Source of the DNA: Saliterribacillus persicus
GTDB lineage: Bacteria; Bacillota; Bacilli; Bacillales; Amphibacillaceae
Assembly: GCF_003337485.1 (NCBI RefSeq)
Contig: NZ_QPJJ01000010.1
Span: 62,001-126,000, forward strand
Length of the DNA stretch: 64,000 bases
Direction of reading: 5' to 3'
Shown here: one piece after another, positions 37,171 through 46,441 of the stretch
How the letters are laid out: each line of letters starts with the position of its first letter
Numbering within the stretch: position 1 is the stretch's first letter
Translations under genes and position numbers: made by a program
The notes under the pieces: generated by a model
Databases searched by the model: none
Seen by the model: only the letters and a program-made list of their open reading frames with translations
What the model was told of the DNA's origin: nothing

Positions 37171-40100
37171 GTGACAATCCTTTCTGTGCTAGTGATTGAT
37201 GCATCATTGCTCCCTGATGATTTGGATCAAGGTCTAGAACCTCGGAAAGTTCCTGTAATGCTGATTCCAAATGATTCAAACCGATTAATCCAAGAGCTTT
37301 CATATATAAGCAATGTATTTTATTTCTTTTGTTAAGATCATCTTCAAACACTAAAAAGTCTGGTAAAGATACGGCAAAATAATCAATCGTCACCTCATCT
37401 GTTATGTGTTTTTCTGCATAATCAATTAAGACACGAAATCTTCGTTTAGCTTCTATATCATTATTCAACTTAAGGCACGCTAGCCCTTGATAAAAAATCA
37501 TATCTGGCGGTTGATCATTATAGTACATCGCACTATTAGGCTCCTCGAGTCCAATGGACGCTACTCTAAAGTATTCGATTGCCTTTTCGACATTTCCCAA
37601 GCCTTCATAAGCACACCCGAGATAGTAATATATATTGTTCTCCTGCGCCCCCGCTAGCTTTCCTTCACCCAAATTATGTGGATAAACTCTCGCCTTGTTA
37701 AATGATTTGATTGCCTTTTCATATTTTTTTTCGTGCAAATATTTCTTGCCTAATTCTACGTGTGCAAAAACATATTGCCCTGTAACCTTTCCTTCCCCGC
37801 CTTCCCATGGATGGAAGATATGGTTATCTAATAGTTCAATTGATTTTTGAACATGCCCCGTCGTATTTAATAGAGAAACATACTCTAAAAATAAATCATC
37901 TCTTTCTTCGATTAAATTCAGATAGGATTCCATTACACTCAATCGTTTTTTAGGGGAATAACCTAGCTTTTTGTACAATTGATCTAATTCAAACAACACA
38001 CGCGCATCCAGCTTGTCACAACGGAACGCAGTTTCAAGTGAGTATAGTGCTTTGCCCGCGTCATGAAAAACATTATAATAAAGAAGTGCTAAGTTTCGGT
38101 GAACGGTTGCAAAGTCCGGATTAATCTCTCTGGATCTTTCCCAAAACATGAGTGCATCGTGCGACCTTTTCTTATCGAACAATAAATTCCCTAAATAATA
38201 AAGTGCTTTATCGTCTTGGGGATTTGTAAGTATAGCGAATTCTAACACGACCAATTCAAATAATGTATTTGGAAAACAATAATCAGAACAAGCATTTTTA
38301 GCCTTCTCTAGATGCAACGTTACCTTAGTAGATTCACCTATATTTTTATAGAGGAAGGCCAGCATATAATGGACCATAGGATAAGTCTCTTCCTTGTCTT
38401 CTGATAAAATCCTTTCTAAAACATGAATTGCTTCGGCTATCAGTCCACTTTCTGCATAACTCGTTGCTAGATGTAAGTAATTTTGACTATCATCCCGCAT
38501 CAGCCTTTTTAATTCCTTTAATACCTTAGTCGCCTTTTCTAGTTCACCTTCTTCTTTATAAACAAGGTATAGCTCATTGTAAGCACCGAAATCAGCTATA
38601 TCTAAGCGAAGGCTTTCTTGGGCATAGATTTCCGCGCTATTTAGATGGTTGTTTATTCGTAATAGTGCTGTTTTAAGATTACGTGCGTTATAATTTCTAG
38701 TATTTCGACTTAATGATTTTTCGATAAGCTCTAATGCTTCTTGATATTTTTTATCCTCACAAGCAATTTGAGCAAGGGCGAAATAACCTTTGTCTTGACA
38801 ATTTGCAGACCAAATTGATTTATACAAGTGAGCAAAAGCATCCTGACTTTTCCCTTGAAGCTTTAAAGCTAATCCTAGTTGATAAAAGGCTTCTGAATCT
38901 TCTGGATTTGGATTTCTCCATGTTAAGGAATCGATCGCTTTCCTAAAATATTTTTCACTTTCCTTGAATAGTCCTCTTCGCAGTAATAATCTACCATAGG
39001 CAACATTTATTCGGATATCCTTTGGGTTACGATGCAGCCCTTCCTTGTAATAACCTTCCGCTTCGAAGGTCGCATGTCGATATTGCTCTAAATGAATACC
39101 AGCAAGATATAATTCCTCTGTAGTTGTTAATTCCTCCGACTCTGGCATTGGTTCTAAAGGATCCGGAAGTTTATCCTCCACTATCCTCTCAGGTTGATAA
39201 GCAACTAAAATAGTACCTTCTTTATCCCTCACAACTAACCTTAAGTTCTCCGCTTTTTCTTCTGGATTCAGCTTTAAGTTGATATGATAAGTATCTGTTG
39301 GAGATAGCGATCTCGTTTCACTAAGATATAATGTATCTTTTCCCTTTAGTTCGATTGTTGCTTCATCTATTTCTGATGTAGCATAAACAAATACATCTGC
39401 ATTTTCTAGTGCTTCATCCACCTCTAAATTGACAGCAGCATGAATGGAAGCATTTTTCACAGCTCCAATATTCTTATACGGCATAAAATATTGCTTAAAA
39501 GATTTTTCTTCATAGGGTTGTAACCAAGAAAAATCGGGCTGATTATCCGTGTATACCCCTGTCATTAGTTCAACATAAGGCCCATCCTCATCTGTTAAAT
39601 TCCGGTCCCAAGCTTCTCCAAATTCCCCGTTCCCCCATGTCCATTGTTTCTTTCCTGGTGAGATATGGTGATTGGCAACATGTAATAATCCTGCTTTTTG
39701 CTTATGATCATAAGCCCCCACAAAATTATAGTTCGATGTATCAGCCATATAAGACGTTGGAACAGGAATGTTTTTATAGCGTGATATATCGACGCCAGCC
39801 GAATAATCCATTTTATAATAGATGCCAGTTGCTACCGGAAAGCTTGATACATCTCGTTTTCCATGATCAAAAACAGCATGTACGTCTGGTGGGAAAATAG
39901 ACTGAGTATGATCATTTACAGCTACCGCCGGATTTGCCCACCAAAGAAAGGTTTGCGCTTGGGCGGTTCGATTATAAAGTTGTGCTGACACCTCTAAATA
40001 TGCTTTTCCTGGATATAAGCTAAATCCTGTCGTTACCTTAGTACCGTACATTCGATCTATCTCGCTCACCCAGACTGTCGCACTTTTATCATCATTTTCA

Positions 40101-40510
40101 GTAATTTTATATTCAACAGGTCCAAAGGTATTTGGACGATGATGCTGTGGCCAGTTAAATTCAATTCCGCCCGAGATCCACGGGCCGGCAAGTCCAACAA
40201 GTGCCGGCTTTATTACCCGATTATAATAGACAAAATCATAATCATTGGTTTTATCTAATGCTCGATAAATTCTCCCACCAATTTCCGGTAATACTTCAAT
40301 ACGAATATACTCATTTTCAAGAATGACGAGCTGATACGTTTTTAGATACTTCTTATCGTAAATTTTATCAATGACAGGATATGGATATACCTTTCCTGAA
40401 CTACCTTGATAGACTCTTTTTTCAAGAAACATCGGATTTTTATTTGGCTCTCCTACACCATAGGTTTCTATATCCCGTTTCTCTTCCCACACCTTTACAG
40501 CATGCTCCAT
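37157..40510 (-). CDS. DUF5107-domain protein with C-terminal TPR repeats
   Basis: A large cytoplasmic protein of 1117 residues. The first ~350 residues are a DUF5107 domain with a probable galactose-mutarotase-like beta-sandwich (LPEIGGRIYRALDKTNDYDFVYYN, GIEFNWPQHHRP, YLEVSAQLYNRTAQAQTFLWWANPAV). A short beta domain follows. From about residue 470 on there is a TPR superhelix with many 34-residue units (AFYQLGLALKLQGKSQDAF, YYLGCAYEGLGNVEKAIEYF). Its place as first gene of a GH operon implies a role in sugar cleavage or epimerisation. To my knowledge the domain has no firmly assigned activity. Confidence 0.8.
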   Translation of the reverse strand: MEHAVKVWEEKRDIETYGVGEPNKNPMFLEKRVYQGSSGKVYPYPVIDKIYDKKYLKTYQLVILENEYIRIEVLPEIGGRIYRALDKTNDYDFVYYNRVIKPALVGLAGPWISGGIEFNWPQHHRPNTFGPVEYKITENDDKSATVWVSEIDRMYGTKVTTGFSLYPGKAYLEVSAQLYNRTAQAQTFLWWANPAVAVNDHTQSIFPPDVHAVFDHGKRDVSSFPVATGIYYKMDYSAGVDISRYKNIPVPTSYMADTSNYNFVGAYDHKQKAGLLHVANHHISPGKKQWTWGNGEFGEAWDRNLTDEDGPYVELMTGVYTDNQPDFSWLQPYEEKSFKQYFMPYKNIGAVKNASIHAAVNLEVDEALENADVFVYATSEIDEATIELKGKDTLYLSETRSLSPTDTYHINLKLNPEEKAENLRLVVRDKEGTILVAYQPERIVEDKLPDPLEPMPESEELTTTEELYLAGIHLEQYRHATFEAEGYYKEGLHRNPKDIRINVAYGRLLLRRGLFKESEKYFRKAIDSLTWRNPNPEDSEAFYQLGLALKLQGKSQDAFAHLYKSIWSANCQDKGYFALAQIACEDKKYQEALELIEKSLSRNTRNYNARNLKTALLRINNHLNSAEIYAQESLRLDIADFGAYNELYLVYKEEGELEKATKVLKELKRLMRDDSQNYLHLATSYAESGLIAEAIHVLERILSEDKEETYPMVHYMLAFLYKNIGESTKVTLHLEKAKNACSDYCFPNTLFELVVLEFAILTNPQDDKALYYLGNLLFDKKRSHDALMFWERSREINPDFATVHRNLALLYYNVFHDAGKALYSLETAFRCDKLDARVLFELDQLYKKLGYSPKKRLSVMESYLNLIEERDDLFLEYVSLLNTTGHVQKSIELLDNHIFHPWEGGEGKVTGQYVFAHVELGKKYLHEKKYEKAIKSFNKARVYPHNLGEGKLAGAQENNIYYYLGCAYEGLGNVEKAIEYFRVASIGLEEPNSAMYYNDQPPDMIFYQGLACLKLNNDIEAKRRFRVLIDYAEKHITDEVTIDYFAVSLPDFLVFEDDLNKRNKIHCLYMKALGLIGLNHLESALQELSEVLDLDPNHQGAMMHQSLAQKGLSHGDI

Positions 40511-40547
40511 CCTTTCACCCCTCGCGCTTATTTATGATATATTCCTA

Positions 40548-40575
40548 ATTGTATCTTTAAAACGCTTTCAAACAA
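40548..40575 (-). promoter_or_regulatory. Promoter of the GH operon with cre-like site in the spacer
   Basis: On the minus strand a possible -35 TTGTTT (40575-40570) and -10 TACAAT (40553-40548) are 16 bases apart. The spacer contains TGAAAGCGTTTTAA (40570-40557), matching the CcpA cre consensus at all but one position. Binding there would block the promoter, as expected for catabolite repression of a glycosidase operon. Confidence 0.65.
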
Positions 40576-40712
40576 TAAATTAAATCCTGTTTATGATGGA
40601 CTATTTTCGGATTATTATCTATAGTGTAAGAAATACTTGCTTATCTCAATTTTCTATATCACAAATACACGCCTAGACAAACATTGTCGAAACTTAGAAA
40701 GGATGGAGTACA

Positions 40713-41597
40713 ATCGTTAAAAAAGAGGATGGATTTAAATCGGAGAAACTATTTGTCCTGCCTGATTATATTGAAAAAGATATTTCTAAGCACCCATTAA
40801 TCAGCAACTTTTTCGTCACCGATATTGGCTATTTTCCTGAAGCAAAATATCATTACCGAGAACGTCCTGAAGGTTGTGATACGGCTATCATTATCTATTG
40901 CGCAAATGGAGAGGGCTGGGTGGAGCTAAATCATCAAGATAGATTTTTATTAAACAAACATACACTTTTTGTTATTCCACCCGGCACACCACATCGTTAT
41001 GGTGCAGATGAAGTGAATCCCTGGAGTATTTATTGGTTTCATGTAAAAGGGGAAGAGGTTTTATCCTTTATTACTAGTTTTCATCTGAGCGAAGGACCCT
41101 TACAGATTCCGTTAGACAGTTTTCTAGAATTTACCGACTTATTTGAACATTGCTATGTGTTACTGTCGAATAAGACGTACTCCACCCTTTATCATATAAA
41201 GGTGGCACAAACCACGAGGTATTTACTTAGTTCCCTTGGATTATCGAGTATCCGTACAAAGGAAGAAGAAAGAAAAGAGCTTTATTTAGAAAAAACGATC
41301 CACTATATGCATCATAATTTATCGAAAAGTCCCACGCTTTTGGAACTTGCTAACGTGGCTGGATTATCTGTACAACATTTTAATTATTTATTTAAACAAG
41401 AAATTGGCTATCCACCCATTGATTATTTTTTACGTATAAAAATGCAGCGAGCTGGACAATTACTTGATCTAACGGACCAAACAATAAAAGAAATATCCCA
41501 CGGACTTGGGATAAATGATCCCTATTATTTTTCAAGACTATTCAAAAAGGTGAATGGTAGTTCTCCTACAGAATATCGAAATAGAAAGAAAGGATAG
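40713..41597 (+). CDS. AraC-family transcriptional activator, start codon apparently lost
   Basis: Full-length AraC/XylS regulator of about 294 residues in an unbroken frame. The N-terminal cupin (LPDYIEKD ... HPLISNFFVTDIGYFPEA, HYRERPEGCDTAIIIYCANGEGW, FVIPPGTPHRYGA) and two C-terminal helix-turn-helix motifs (LLELANVAGLSVQHFNYLFKQEIG; IKEISHGLGINDPYYFSRLFKK) are intact. No ATG, GTG or TTG lies in frame before the GTG at 40920, which would remove the conserved start of the cupin. AAAGGA lies 9 bases before ATC at 40713, the position where ATG is expected. Divergent from the GH operon, which it probably controls. Confidence 0.75.
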   Translation: MVKKEDGFKSEKLFVLPDYIEKDISKHPLISNFFVTDIGYFPEAKYHYRERPEGCDTAIIIYCANGEGWVELNHQDRFLLNKHTLFVIPPGTPHRYGADEVNPWSIYWFHVKGEEVLSFITSFHLSEGPLQIPLDSFLEFTDLFEHCYVLLSNKTYSTLYHIKVAQTTRYLLSSLGLSSIRTKEEERKELYLEKTIHYMHHNLSKSPTLLELANVAGLSVQHFNYLFKQEIGYPPIDYFLRIKMQRAGQLLDLTDQTIKEISHGLGINDPYYFSRLFKKVNGSSPTEYRNRKKG

Positions 41598-41767
41598 CCT
41601 CTTCATTCAATAATAAAAAAGACTTTATTCTTATTTGCAGGCTGTTTCCTTTAAACCTTTCTGCATTAAAGGTAAAGTTGTTATGATAGGAAACACTTTT
41701 AGTGATTATGTGGATAAATTTATAATATTTTATGTATAGCTCGCACAGCTTGAAAGGACGGACAACA

Positions 41768-42109
41768 ATGAATAAATACTGGTTTTATGTACTTTTAGCC
41801 TCAAGTTTTGAAGTCTATTGGGTCTCTGGTTTAAAGCACTCGGAAAGCTTTGTTGAATGGAGTTTGACCATTGGAGCAATAGTTATCACCTTCTTTTTAT
41901 TACCACAGACTGCAAAACACCTCCCAATCGGAACTGTTTACGCTGTCTTTGCAGGACTTGGAACGGTTGGAACAGTTTTAGTGGAAGTCATCGTATATGG
42001 GGAACCCTTTATTCCGCTAAAAGCAGTGTTGATCGGAACACTTTTAATTGGCGTAATTGGGTTGAAAAAAGTCTCAAGTGAGCCTGTTGAAAGTGAAGGT
42101 GTTGCATAA
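41768..42109 (+). CDS. ykkC: SMR-family efflux subunit, YkkC-like
   Basis: Small four-helix membrane protein of 113 residues. The membrane-embedded Glu is at FEVYWVSGLK (helix 1), followed by TAKHLPIGTVYAVFAGLGTVGTVL and VIVYGEPF. The text is very close to YkkC, which works as a heterodimer with YkkD. The ATG is taken at 41768 after AAAGGA. The stop overlaps the next start (TAATG). No guanidine riboswitch is visible upstream, so guanidinium export is not supported here. Confidence 0.88.
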   Translation: MNKYWFYVLLASSFEVYWVSGLKHSESFVEWSLTIGAIVITFFLLPQTAKHLPIGTVYAVFAGLGTVGTVLVEVIVYGEPFIPLKAVLIGTLLIGVIGLKKVSSEPVESEGVA

Positions 42110-42420
42110 TGGCATGGACAGCAGTTCTTATAGCGGGAGTACTAGAAGTAATCGGAGTAATGAATATAAAACGATTAGCCATGAAGAAGTGGGATGCGCT
42201 AATTATCATGCCTATTACATTCGGTTTAAGTCTTTCCCTTTTATCCTATGCCATGCAAACATTATCCATGGCTACAGTTTACGGTGTTTGGACAGGTATT
42301 GGAACAGTGGGATCAACGGTAATGGGAATGATATTGTACAACGAACCTAGAGACTGGAAAAGATTATTATTTATTTCTATGATACTCGCCTCTGCGGTTG
42401 GATTAAAACTTATGTCATGA
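42109..42420 (+). CDS. ykkD: SMR-family efflux subunit, YkkD-like
   Basis: 103-residue partner of the previous gene, with Glu in LEVIGVMNIK, LSLSLLSYAMQTLSMATVYGVWTGIGTVGS and a C-terminal ILASAVGLKLMS like YkkD. The heterodimer is expected to expel lipophilic cations by proton exchange. Translationally coupled by a 1-base overlap. Confidence 0.9.
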   Translation: MAWTAVLIAGVLEVIGVMNIKRLAMKKWDALIIMPITFGLSLSLLSYAMQTLSMATVYGVWTGIGTVGSTVMGMILYNEPRDWKRLLFISMILASAVGLKLMS

Positions 42421-42554
42421 ATCGTATAAGTGAAAAAACAAGTGACGTTAAAAGAAATCTGATTCGCACCTTTACTGGGTGAACACGGCACAGTGATTGT
42501 AGTAGATAAATAAAAATTCCAAAACTTGAGCTTTAGCTAAAGAATCTAATAATA

Positions 42555-42588
42555 AAAAACAGAACCTCCAATTGGAAGTTCTGTTTTT
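42555..42588. terminator. Bidirectional terminator between ykkCD and fbp
   Basis: AAAAACAGAAC and GTTCTGTTTTT form an 11-bp stem with further TCC/GGA pairing, between two convergent genes. Confidence 0.9.
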
Positions 42589-42624
42589 CACTTAATAACA
42601 ATCATTAGATAGTTTTTCTTCGTA

Positions 42625-44562
42625 TTAATTCATATAACGGTGTTCTAATAAGCTTTTTAATATCTTGATTTCTTGCAATAATTCTTCCCCAGCATTGGTC
42701 TCCAATACTTTCTTTCGTTCTAGCTCTTCATCTACTAATCTTCTAACAGATACGACATCTGTACCATTTTCCAGAACATCTTCTTTTGATGTGAATTTTT
42801 TGTGTGCCACAAGCTGCATACCAAATGAATTAAATAGTAAAGTATAACCGGATATACCCGTGGTTGATTGATATGGTTTAGAAAATCCTCCATCAATGAC
42901 CACCATTTTCCCATTCGCTTTGACAGGATTTTCTCCTTCAATTTCTTTAACAGGGGTATGTCCATTAATGATGTGTCCTAAATCTGGATTTAAATCAAAA
43001 TCCTCTAATATATTACGGCAGATTTCTTCTTTTTCACGCAAATCATAATAAGGATTTTTTACTTCTTTATGCGTTTTCTTATCCTTGATAAAGTATCTCT
43101 CAAAGGTCGTCATTTCTCCTTTTCCAAAAAGAGAAGAATATTTTCCTGTCCAGAGATACCAGATCATATCTGTTGCTAAATCATCGGTTTCTTTAGGACG
43201 TGCGAAGGCTCGTCTTACATAACCCTCAAAAATATCCAATAGTTCGCGGCCGGAAAACATCGTATTGTCGATTTCCATTTTAGCCATATTGCCTTCTTCA
43301 TCTAAAGGAACACAGCCATGGATAAGTAAATTATTATTATACTTTAAATAAAGACTGCCCTTTTTCATTAAAAAATTCATATGGCGTGCTAATTTCTCCG
43401 AATGTTGAACGGAAAACAACAATTTATCTATTACTTCAATCTCTTCTTCTAATAATTTAGCAGGCTCATTTGGATCTACGGTCTCAAAACACGTATTTTC
43501 CAATGGATATGTGTTCCCGCGTATCGTTATTTCATTTGAACTATAATCAACCTTCTCAAGCAGAAGTCTATTTTCCATATTAAAGTTTGTGCGTCTCTTA
43601 ATGATAGGACTTTCTAGTTTAAATTGAATGATAGCAATAGCCTGATGAATTTTAGTAATCTGAAGCTGTTCATACTCAGATAACTCCTCGCCCTTTTGCA
43701 ATTTTGGTCTGAATGCTTCATTATCCTCGTAATATTTTTCTGCTAGATTAAGAAGCGGTCTCAAATTGATCCCATAAACATCCTCGATAATATCAAGATT
43801 AGCGTAACGAGCACAAATCCGGATGATATTGGCAAGACAAACCTTCGAACCAGCATATGCCCCAATCCATAACACATCATGATTTCCCCATTGAATGTCG
43901 ACAGAATGATAATTGATCAACGTATCCATAATTTTATCTGGCTCAGGACCTCGGTCATAAATGTCCCCCACCACATGCAGATGGTCAACCACTAGCCTTT
44001 GAATCGTGTAAGCAAGACCAACAATCAATTTATCTGCCTGTTCTAGAGTAATAATTTGCTGTACGATCTTCGTATAGTACTGTTGTTTATTGGAGTATTC
44101 ATCCGTTTTATATAATAACTCCTCGATAATATATACAAACTGTTCTGGTAGAGCTTTCCTTAATTTTGATCGCGTGTACTTGGAAGATACATACGGTATC
44201 AGCTTAATCATTTGCTGAATCATCTCTTGACGCCACTTATTTAAATCCTCGTCACGATTAAAGCTATTTTTTATTAGCTTTAATTTTTCTTCAGGATAAT
44301 AAACTAATGTAGCGAACTCATTAATCTGCTGTTCCGTTAGTTCATCCTCAAAAATATCACTAATTTTTTCTTTTACTTTACCCGCACCATTTCTTAGTAC
44401 GTGTTGAAAGGCATGGTATTCTCCGTGTAGATCACTTACAAAATGTTCGGTCCCCTTTGGCAGATTTAGAATAGCCTCAAGGTTGATGATTTCTGTGACT
44501 ATTTTTTCCTCACTTTCATACCTTTGAGCTAGTAAATCTAATAATTTTGTTTTCAAGTTCAC
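42625..44562 (-). CDS. fbp: Fructose-1,6-bisphosphatase, class III
   Basis: Gluconeogenic phosphatase of the Firmicute-specific class III (FBPase_2), 645 residues, full length. Metal- and phosphate-binding motifs are [48 protein letters not shown] and [21 protein letters not shown]. Starts at GTG 44562 with GGGGGA upstream. A possible promoter -10 TATAAT is on the minus strand at 44630-44625. Monocistronic. Confidence 0.96.
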   Translation of the reverse strand: MNLKTKLLDLLAQRYESEEKIVTEIINLEAILNLPKGTEHFVSDLHGEYHAFQHVLRNGAGKVKEKISDIFEDELTEQQINEFATLVYYPEEKLKLIKNSFNRDEDLNKWRQEMIQQMIKLIPYVSSKYTRSKLRKALPEQFVYIIEELLYKTDEYSNKQQYYTKIVQQIITLEQADKLIVGLAYTIQRLVVDHLHVVGDIYDRGPEPDKIMDTLINYHSVDIQWGNHDVLWIGAYAGSKVCLANIIRICARYANLDIIEDVYGINLRPLLNLAEKYYEDNEAFRPKLQKGEELSEYEQLQITKIHQAIAIIQFKLESPIIKRRTNFNMENRLLLEKVDYSSNEITIRGNTYPLENTCFETVDPNEPAKLLEEEIEVIDKLLFSVQHSEKLARHMNFLMKKGSLYLKYNNNLLIHGCVPLDEEGNMAKMEIDNTMFSGRELLDIFEGYVRRAFARPKETDDLATDMIWYLWTGKYSSLFGKGEMTTFERYFIKDKKTHKEVKNPYYDLREKEEICRNILEDFDLNPDLGHIINGHTPVKEIEGENPVKANGKMVVIDGGFSKPYQSTTGISGYTLLFNSFGMQLVAHKKFTSKEDVLENGTDVVSVRRLVDEELERKKVLETNAGEELLQEIKILKSLLEHRYMN

Positions 44563-44921
44563 CCAGTCCCCCTTCGATCAGCAAATACATGTTTAATTAA
44601 CTAAAAATTCTGTGAAATATCTCTATTATATACCATAGCACAAGTGAAGTTTAAATCTAAAATATTATTTTTATTGTACTTCTGTGCACAAATACCTTTA
44701 ATATCGAATTTCTTCATAGAAAAAAAGGGAAAATGGATGTTAGGTAATTTGTTCTTCCATTACTAACATTTGTATCGCAACTATGAATAGATGAAAATTT
44801 AAATTTGGCGTTTTTTCATTATATAAAGGCTACTGAACTATACATAAAACCTATCGCTCCATAAGCTGATAAAGAAAGGATGATTTCCTTTTAGGGAATA
44901 ACTGAAAGAGGTGATTACTAA
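44563..44921. other. Intergenic region between fbp and the YjcZ-type gene
   Basis: About 360 bases with divergent promoters expected. Minus strand: TATAAT at 44630-44625 is likely part of the fbp promoter. The inverted pair GCACAAGTGAAGT / ACTTCTGTGC (about 44640-44692) could be an operator. Nothing else is recognisable. Confidence 0.4.
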
Positions 44922-45038
44922 ATGTCAGGTGTAGCAGCAGGATATGGCGGAGGCTTCGCGTTAATCGTAGTATTGTTTGTGCTTCTTATAGTGGTAGGTG
45001 CATCATTCGGTGGTTATAACCAAGGATACGACTGTTAA
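44922..45038 (+). CDS. YjcZ-family small glycine-rich membrane peptide
   Basis: 38 residues: a Gly-rich start (SGVAAGYGGGFA), one hydrophobic helix (LIVVLFVLLIVVGASF) and GGYNQGYDC. This is the YjcZ/sporulation small-protein pattern common in bacilli, often many paralogues per genome and expressed in spores. AGAGGTGA lies 8 bases before the ATG. It has its own terminator and precedes a PLA2-like gene. Confidence 0.85.
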   Translation: MSGVAAGYGGGFALIVVLFVLLIVVGASFGGYNQGYDC

Positions 45039-45043
45039 AAAAT

Positions 45044-45073
45044 CCAGAGGGGGTTAATTCCCTCTGGTCTTTT
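45044..45073 (+). terminator. Terminator after the YjcZ-type gene
   Basis: CCAGAGGG / CCCTCTGG form an 8-bp stem with loop GGTTAATT, followed by TCTTTTCTC. Confidence 0.8.
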
Positions 45074-45100
45074 CTCTACCTCATTTAATAAAGGAGAAGA

Positions 45101-45388
45101 ATGATCATGCATCAAAGAAGATCTTATAGAAGGGCAAACTTCTGTGTCTTTCCCGGTTACAGATGGTGTGGACCCGGTTGCAGGGGCCCAGGCGCGCCTA
45201 TTAACAAAACAGATGCTGCGTGCAAAGCCCATGACGAATGTTATAGAAAAACGGGAAATTATTGCGCTTGTGACGAAGTATTTATAAAAAGACTATCCTC
45301 TCTGAAAACACTCCAAACTCAAGAAGGACGGCATGCAAGGTTAATGTTGCAATACATGAAAATACAGGTGATATTGTCATGTCAATAA
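45101..45388 (+). CDS. Small phospholipase A2-like protein
   Basis: About 95 residues. The sequence CGPGCRGPGAPINKTDAACKAHDECY matches the calcium loop and catalytic His-Asp dyad of the PLA2 superfamily (x-C-G-x-G ... D-x-x-C-x-x-H-D-x-C-Y), in the short form also found in parvovirus capsids. YCACDEVFIKRL gives the second helix with further cysteines. No signal peptide: the N-terminus is MIMHQRRSYRRANF. Starts are ATG 45101 or 45107 after AAAGGAGA. Together with the YjcZ gene it may be a spore component. Activity is inferred. Confidence 0.75.
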   Translation: MIMHQRRSYRRANFCVFPGYRWCGPGCRGPGAPINKTDAACKAHDECYRKTGNYCACDEVFIKRLSSLKTLQTQEGRHARLMLQYMKIQVILSCQ

Positions 45389-45446
45389 AGAAAGATAGAA
45401 AGTGTGGAATTTCAATAAAAATAATTTGCCAAATAAGAAAAGATTG

Positions 45447-45489
45447 AAGTAGATGGAAGCATAAGCGAACTCATCTGCTTTCATTTTTT
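45447..45489 (+). terminator. Possible terminator after the PLA2-like gene
   Basis: AAGTAGATG / CATCTGCTT (one G-T pair) with a 16-base loop, followed by TCATTTTTT. It overlaps the last bases of the convergent DinB-like gene. Confidence 0.45.
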
Positions 45490-46048
45490 AAAGCCTACCT
45501 GCCTTGTGATAATATTTTTTACACAACAAAAAATGATGCCTTTCATGTATTCCTAACAGATCGATACCCTGAATTAGATTAGGATTATTGGCGAGTGGAT
45601 CTAAGAAACGTATGTGACCAGCTTCATCATCACTTATATTCGCCACAACGGACTCCAATAGCTTGGTTTCCTTATCTATTTCTACTAACAACCACTCAAA
45701 ACTAACATTAATTTTTTCATATTCTGGTGGAATTAATATAAAAGGAGCCTTCATTGGTTTTTTATTTTTCTCTTTATAGCTAGCGTATATATCTGAACTA
45801 CATGTTTCATAAGGTTTTTCTTTTCTTAATGTACCAACTGGTCTTGCCAAGGGCACATACACCTTACTTAGTCTTCGAAACCACTTGAGCATTAGGTATA
45901 AATGATAATACGTTTCTCCCCATGACCACTTTTCTTCATAAGGTCTGAACCATTCATTTTTTTGATAATAAATCAATTCATCAGCTATTTCTTCTCTCTG
46001 TTTATACATTTTTTGAAAGTGCTCTTTCATATATACACTTTTCACCAT
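45488..46048 (-). CDS. DinB-like four-helix protein
   Basis: About 186 residues with the DinB/DfsB pattern: a metal-binding His in WSWGETYYHLYLML near residue 45 and the HxxxH-type pair in LLGIHERHHFLLCKKYYH at the C-terminus. DinB-superfamily proteins are metal-dependent thiol transferases or unknown. The start is ATG 46048 or GTG 46045, just after AGGAGG; the longer frame reads through the SD. Single gene; function not assigned. Confidence 0.75.
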   Translation of the reverse strand: MVKSVYMKEHFQKMYKQREEIADELIYYQKNEWFRPYEEKWSWGETYYHLYLMLKWFRRLSKVYVPLARPVGTLRKEKPYETCSSDIYASYKEKNKKPMKAPFILIPPEYEKINVSFEWLLVEIDKETKLLESVVANISDDEAGHIRFLDPLANNPNLIQGIDLLGIHERHHFLLCKKYYHKAGRL

Positions 46049-46161
46049 TCTCCTCCTCTGCACTCATATCCCATTAATTTTCACTATTTACCATAATTAT
46101 ACTAAAAATGATACTATATTGTGTTAAAAACATACTAAGAAAAAAGCATTTGAACTAATTC

Positions 46162-46338
46162 AAAAACCGAACAAATGGCAGTAGTGTGTAGCCGCCGCTC
46201 CTGAAATATACTTCGCTTTCCTCGAGAAGCCGCTGAGCCTCCTCGCGCTTCGCACTGCGGGGTCTCAGCATTGGCTTTTTCATCCTGCAGGAGTCGACAT
46301 ATATTTCATCGGCTAAATTATTACTTGTTCGGATTTTT
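46162..46338. repeat. Fold-back (MITE-like) repeat element, about 177 bp
   Basis: The outer arms AAAAACCGAACAA (46162-46174) and TTGTTCGGATTTTT (46325-46338) are inverted repeats. Nested arms are TAGCCG (46189-46194) with CGGCTA (46310-46315) and TGAAATATA (46202-46210) with TATATTTCA (46300-46308). Inside is the GC-rich stretch CCGCTGAGCCTCCTCGCGC ... GCGGGGTCTCAGC and CCTGCAGG, typical of a dispersed Bacillaceae intergenic repeat. It has no coding capacity. The whole 46064-46441 gap holds nothing else I recognise. Confidence 0.75.
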
Positions 46339-46441
46339 AGTTAGACACTTTAGTTATGACTCTGCCTCTTTTATCCAATATAAAAATTATTTTTGTTAAT
46401 GATTAACCAACTCAAATTATTTGCCCAATTAAGTCTTTAAA

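Noticed and set aside
41598-41767. Guanidine (ykkC) riboswitch before the SMR pair
   Set aside because: None of the conserved ykkC-motif blocks are present in the 170-base leader.
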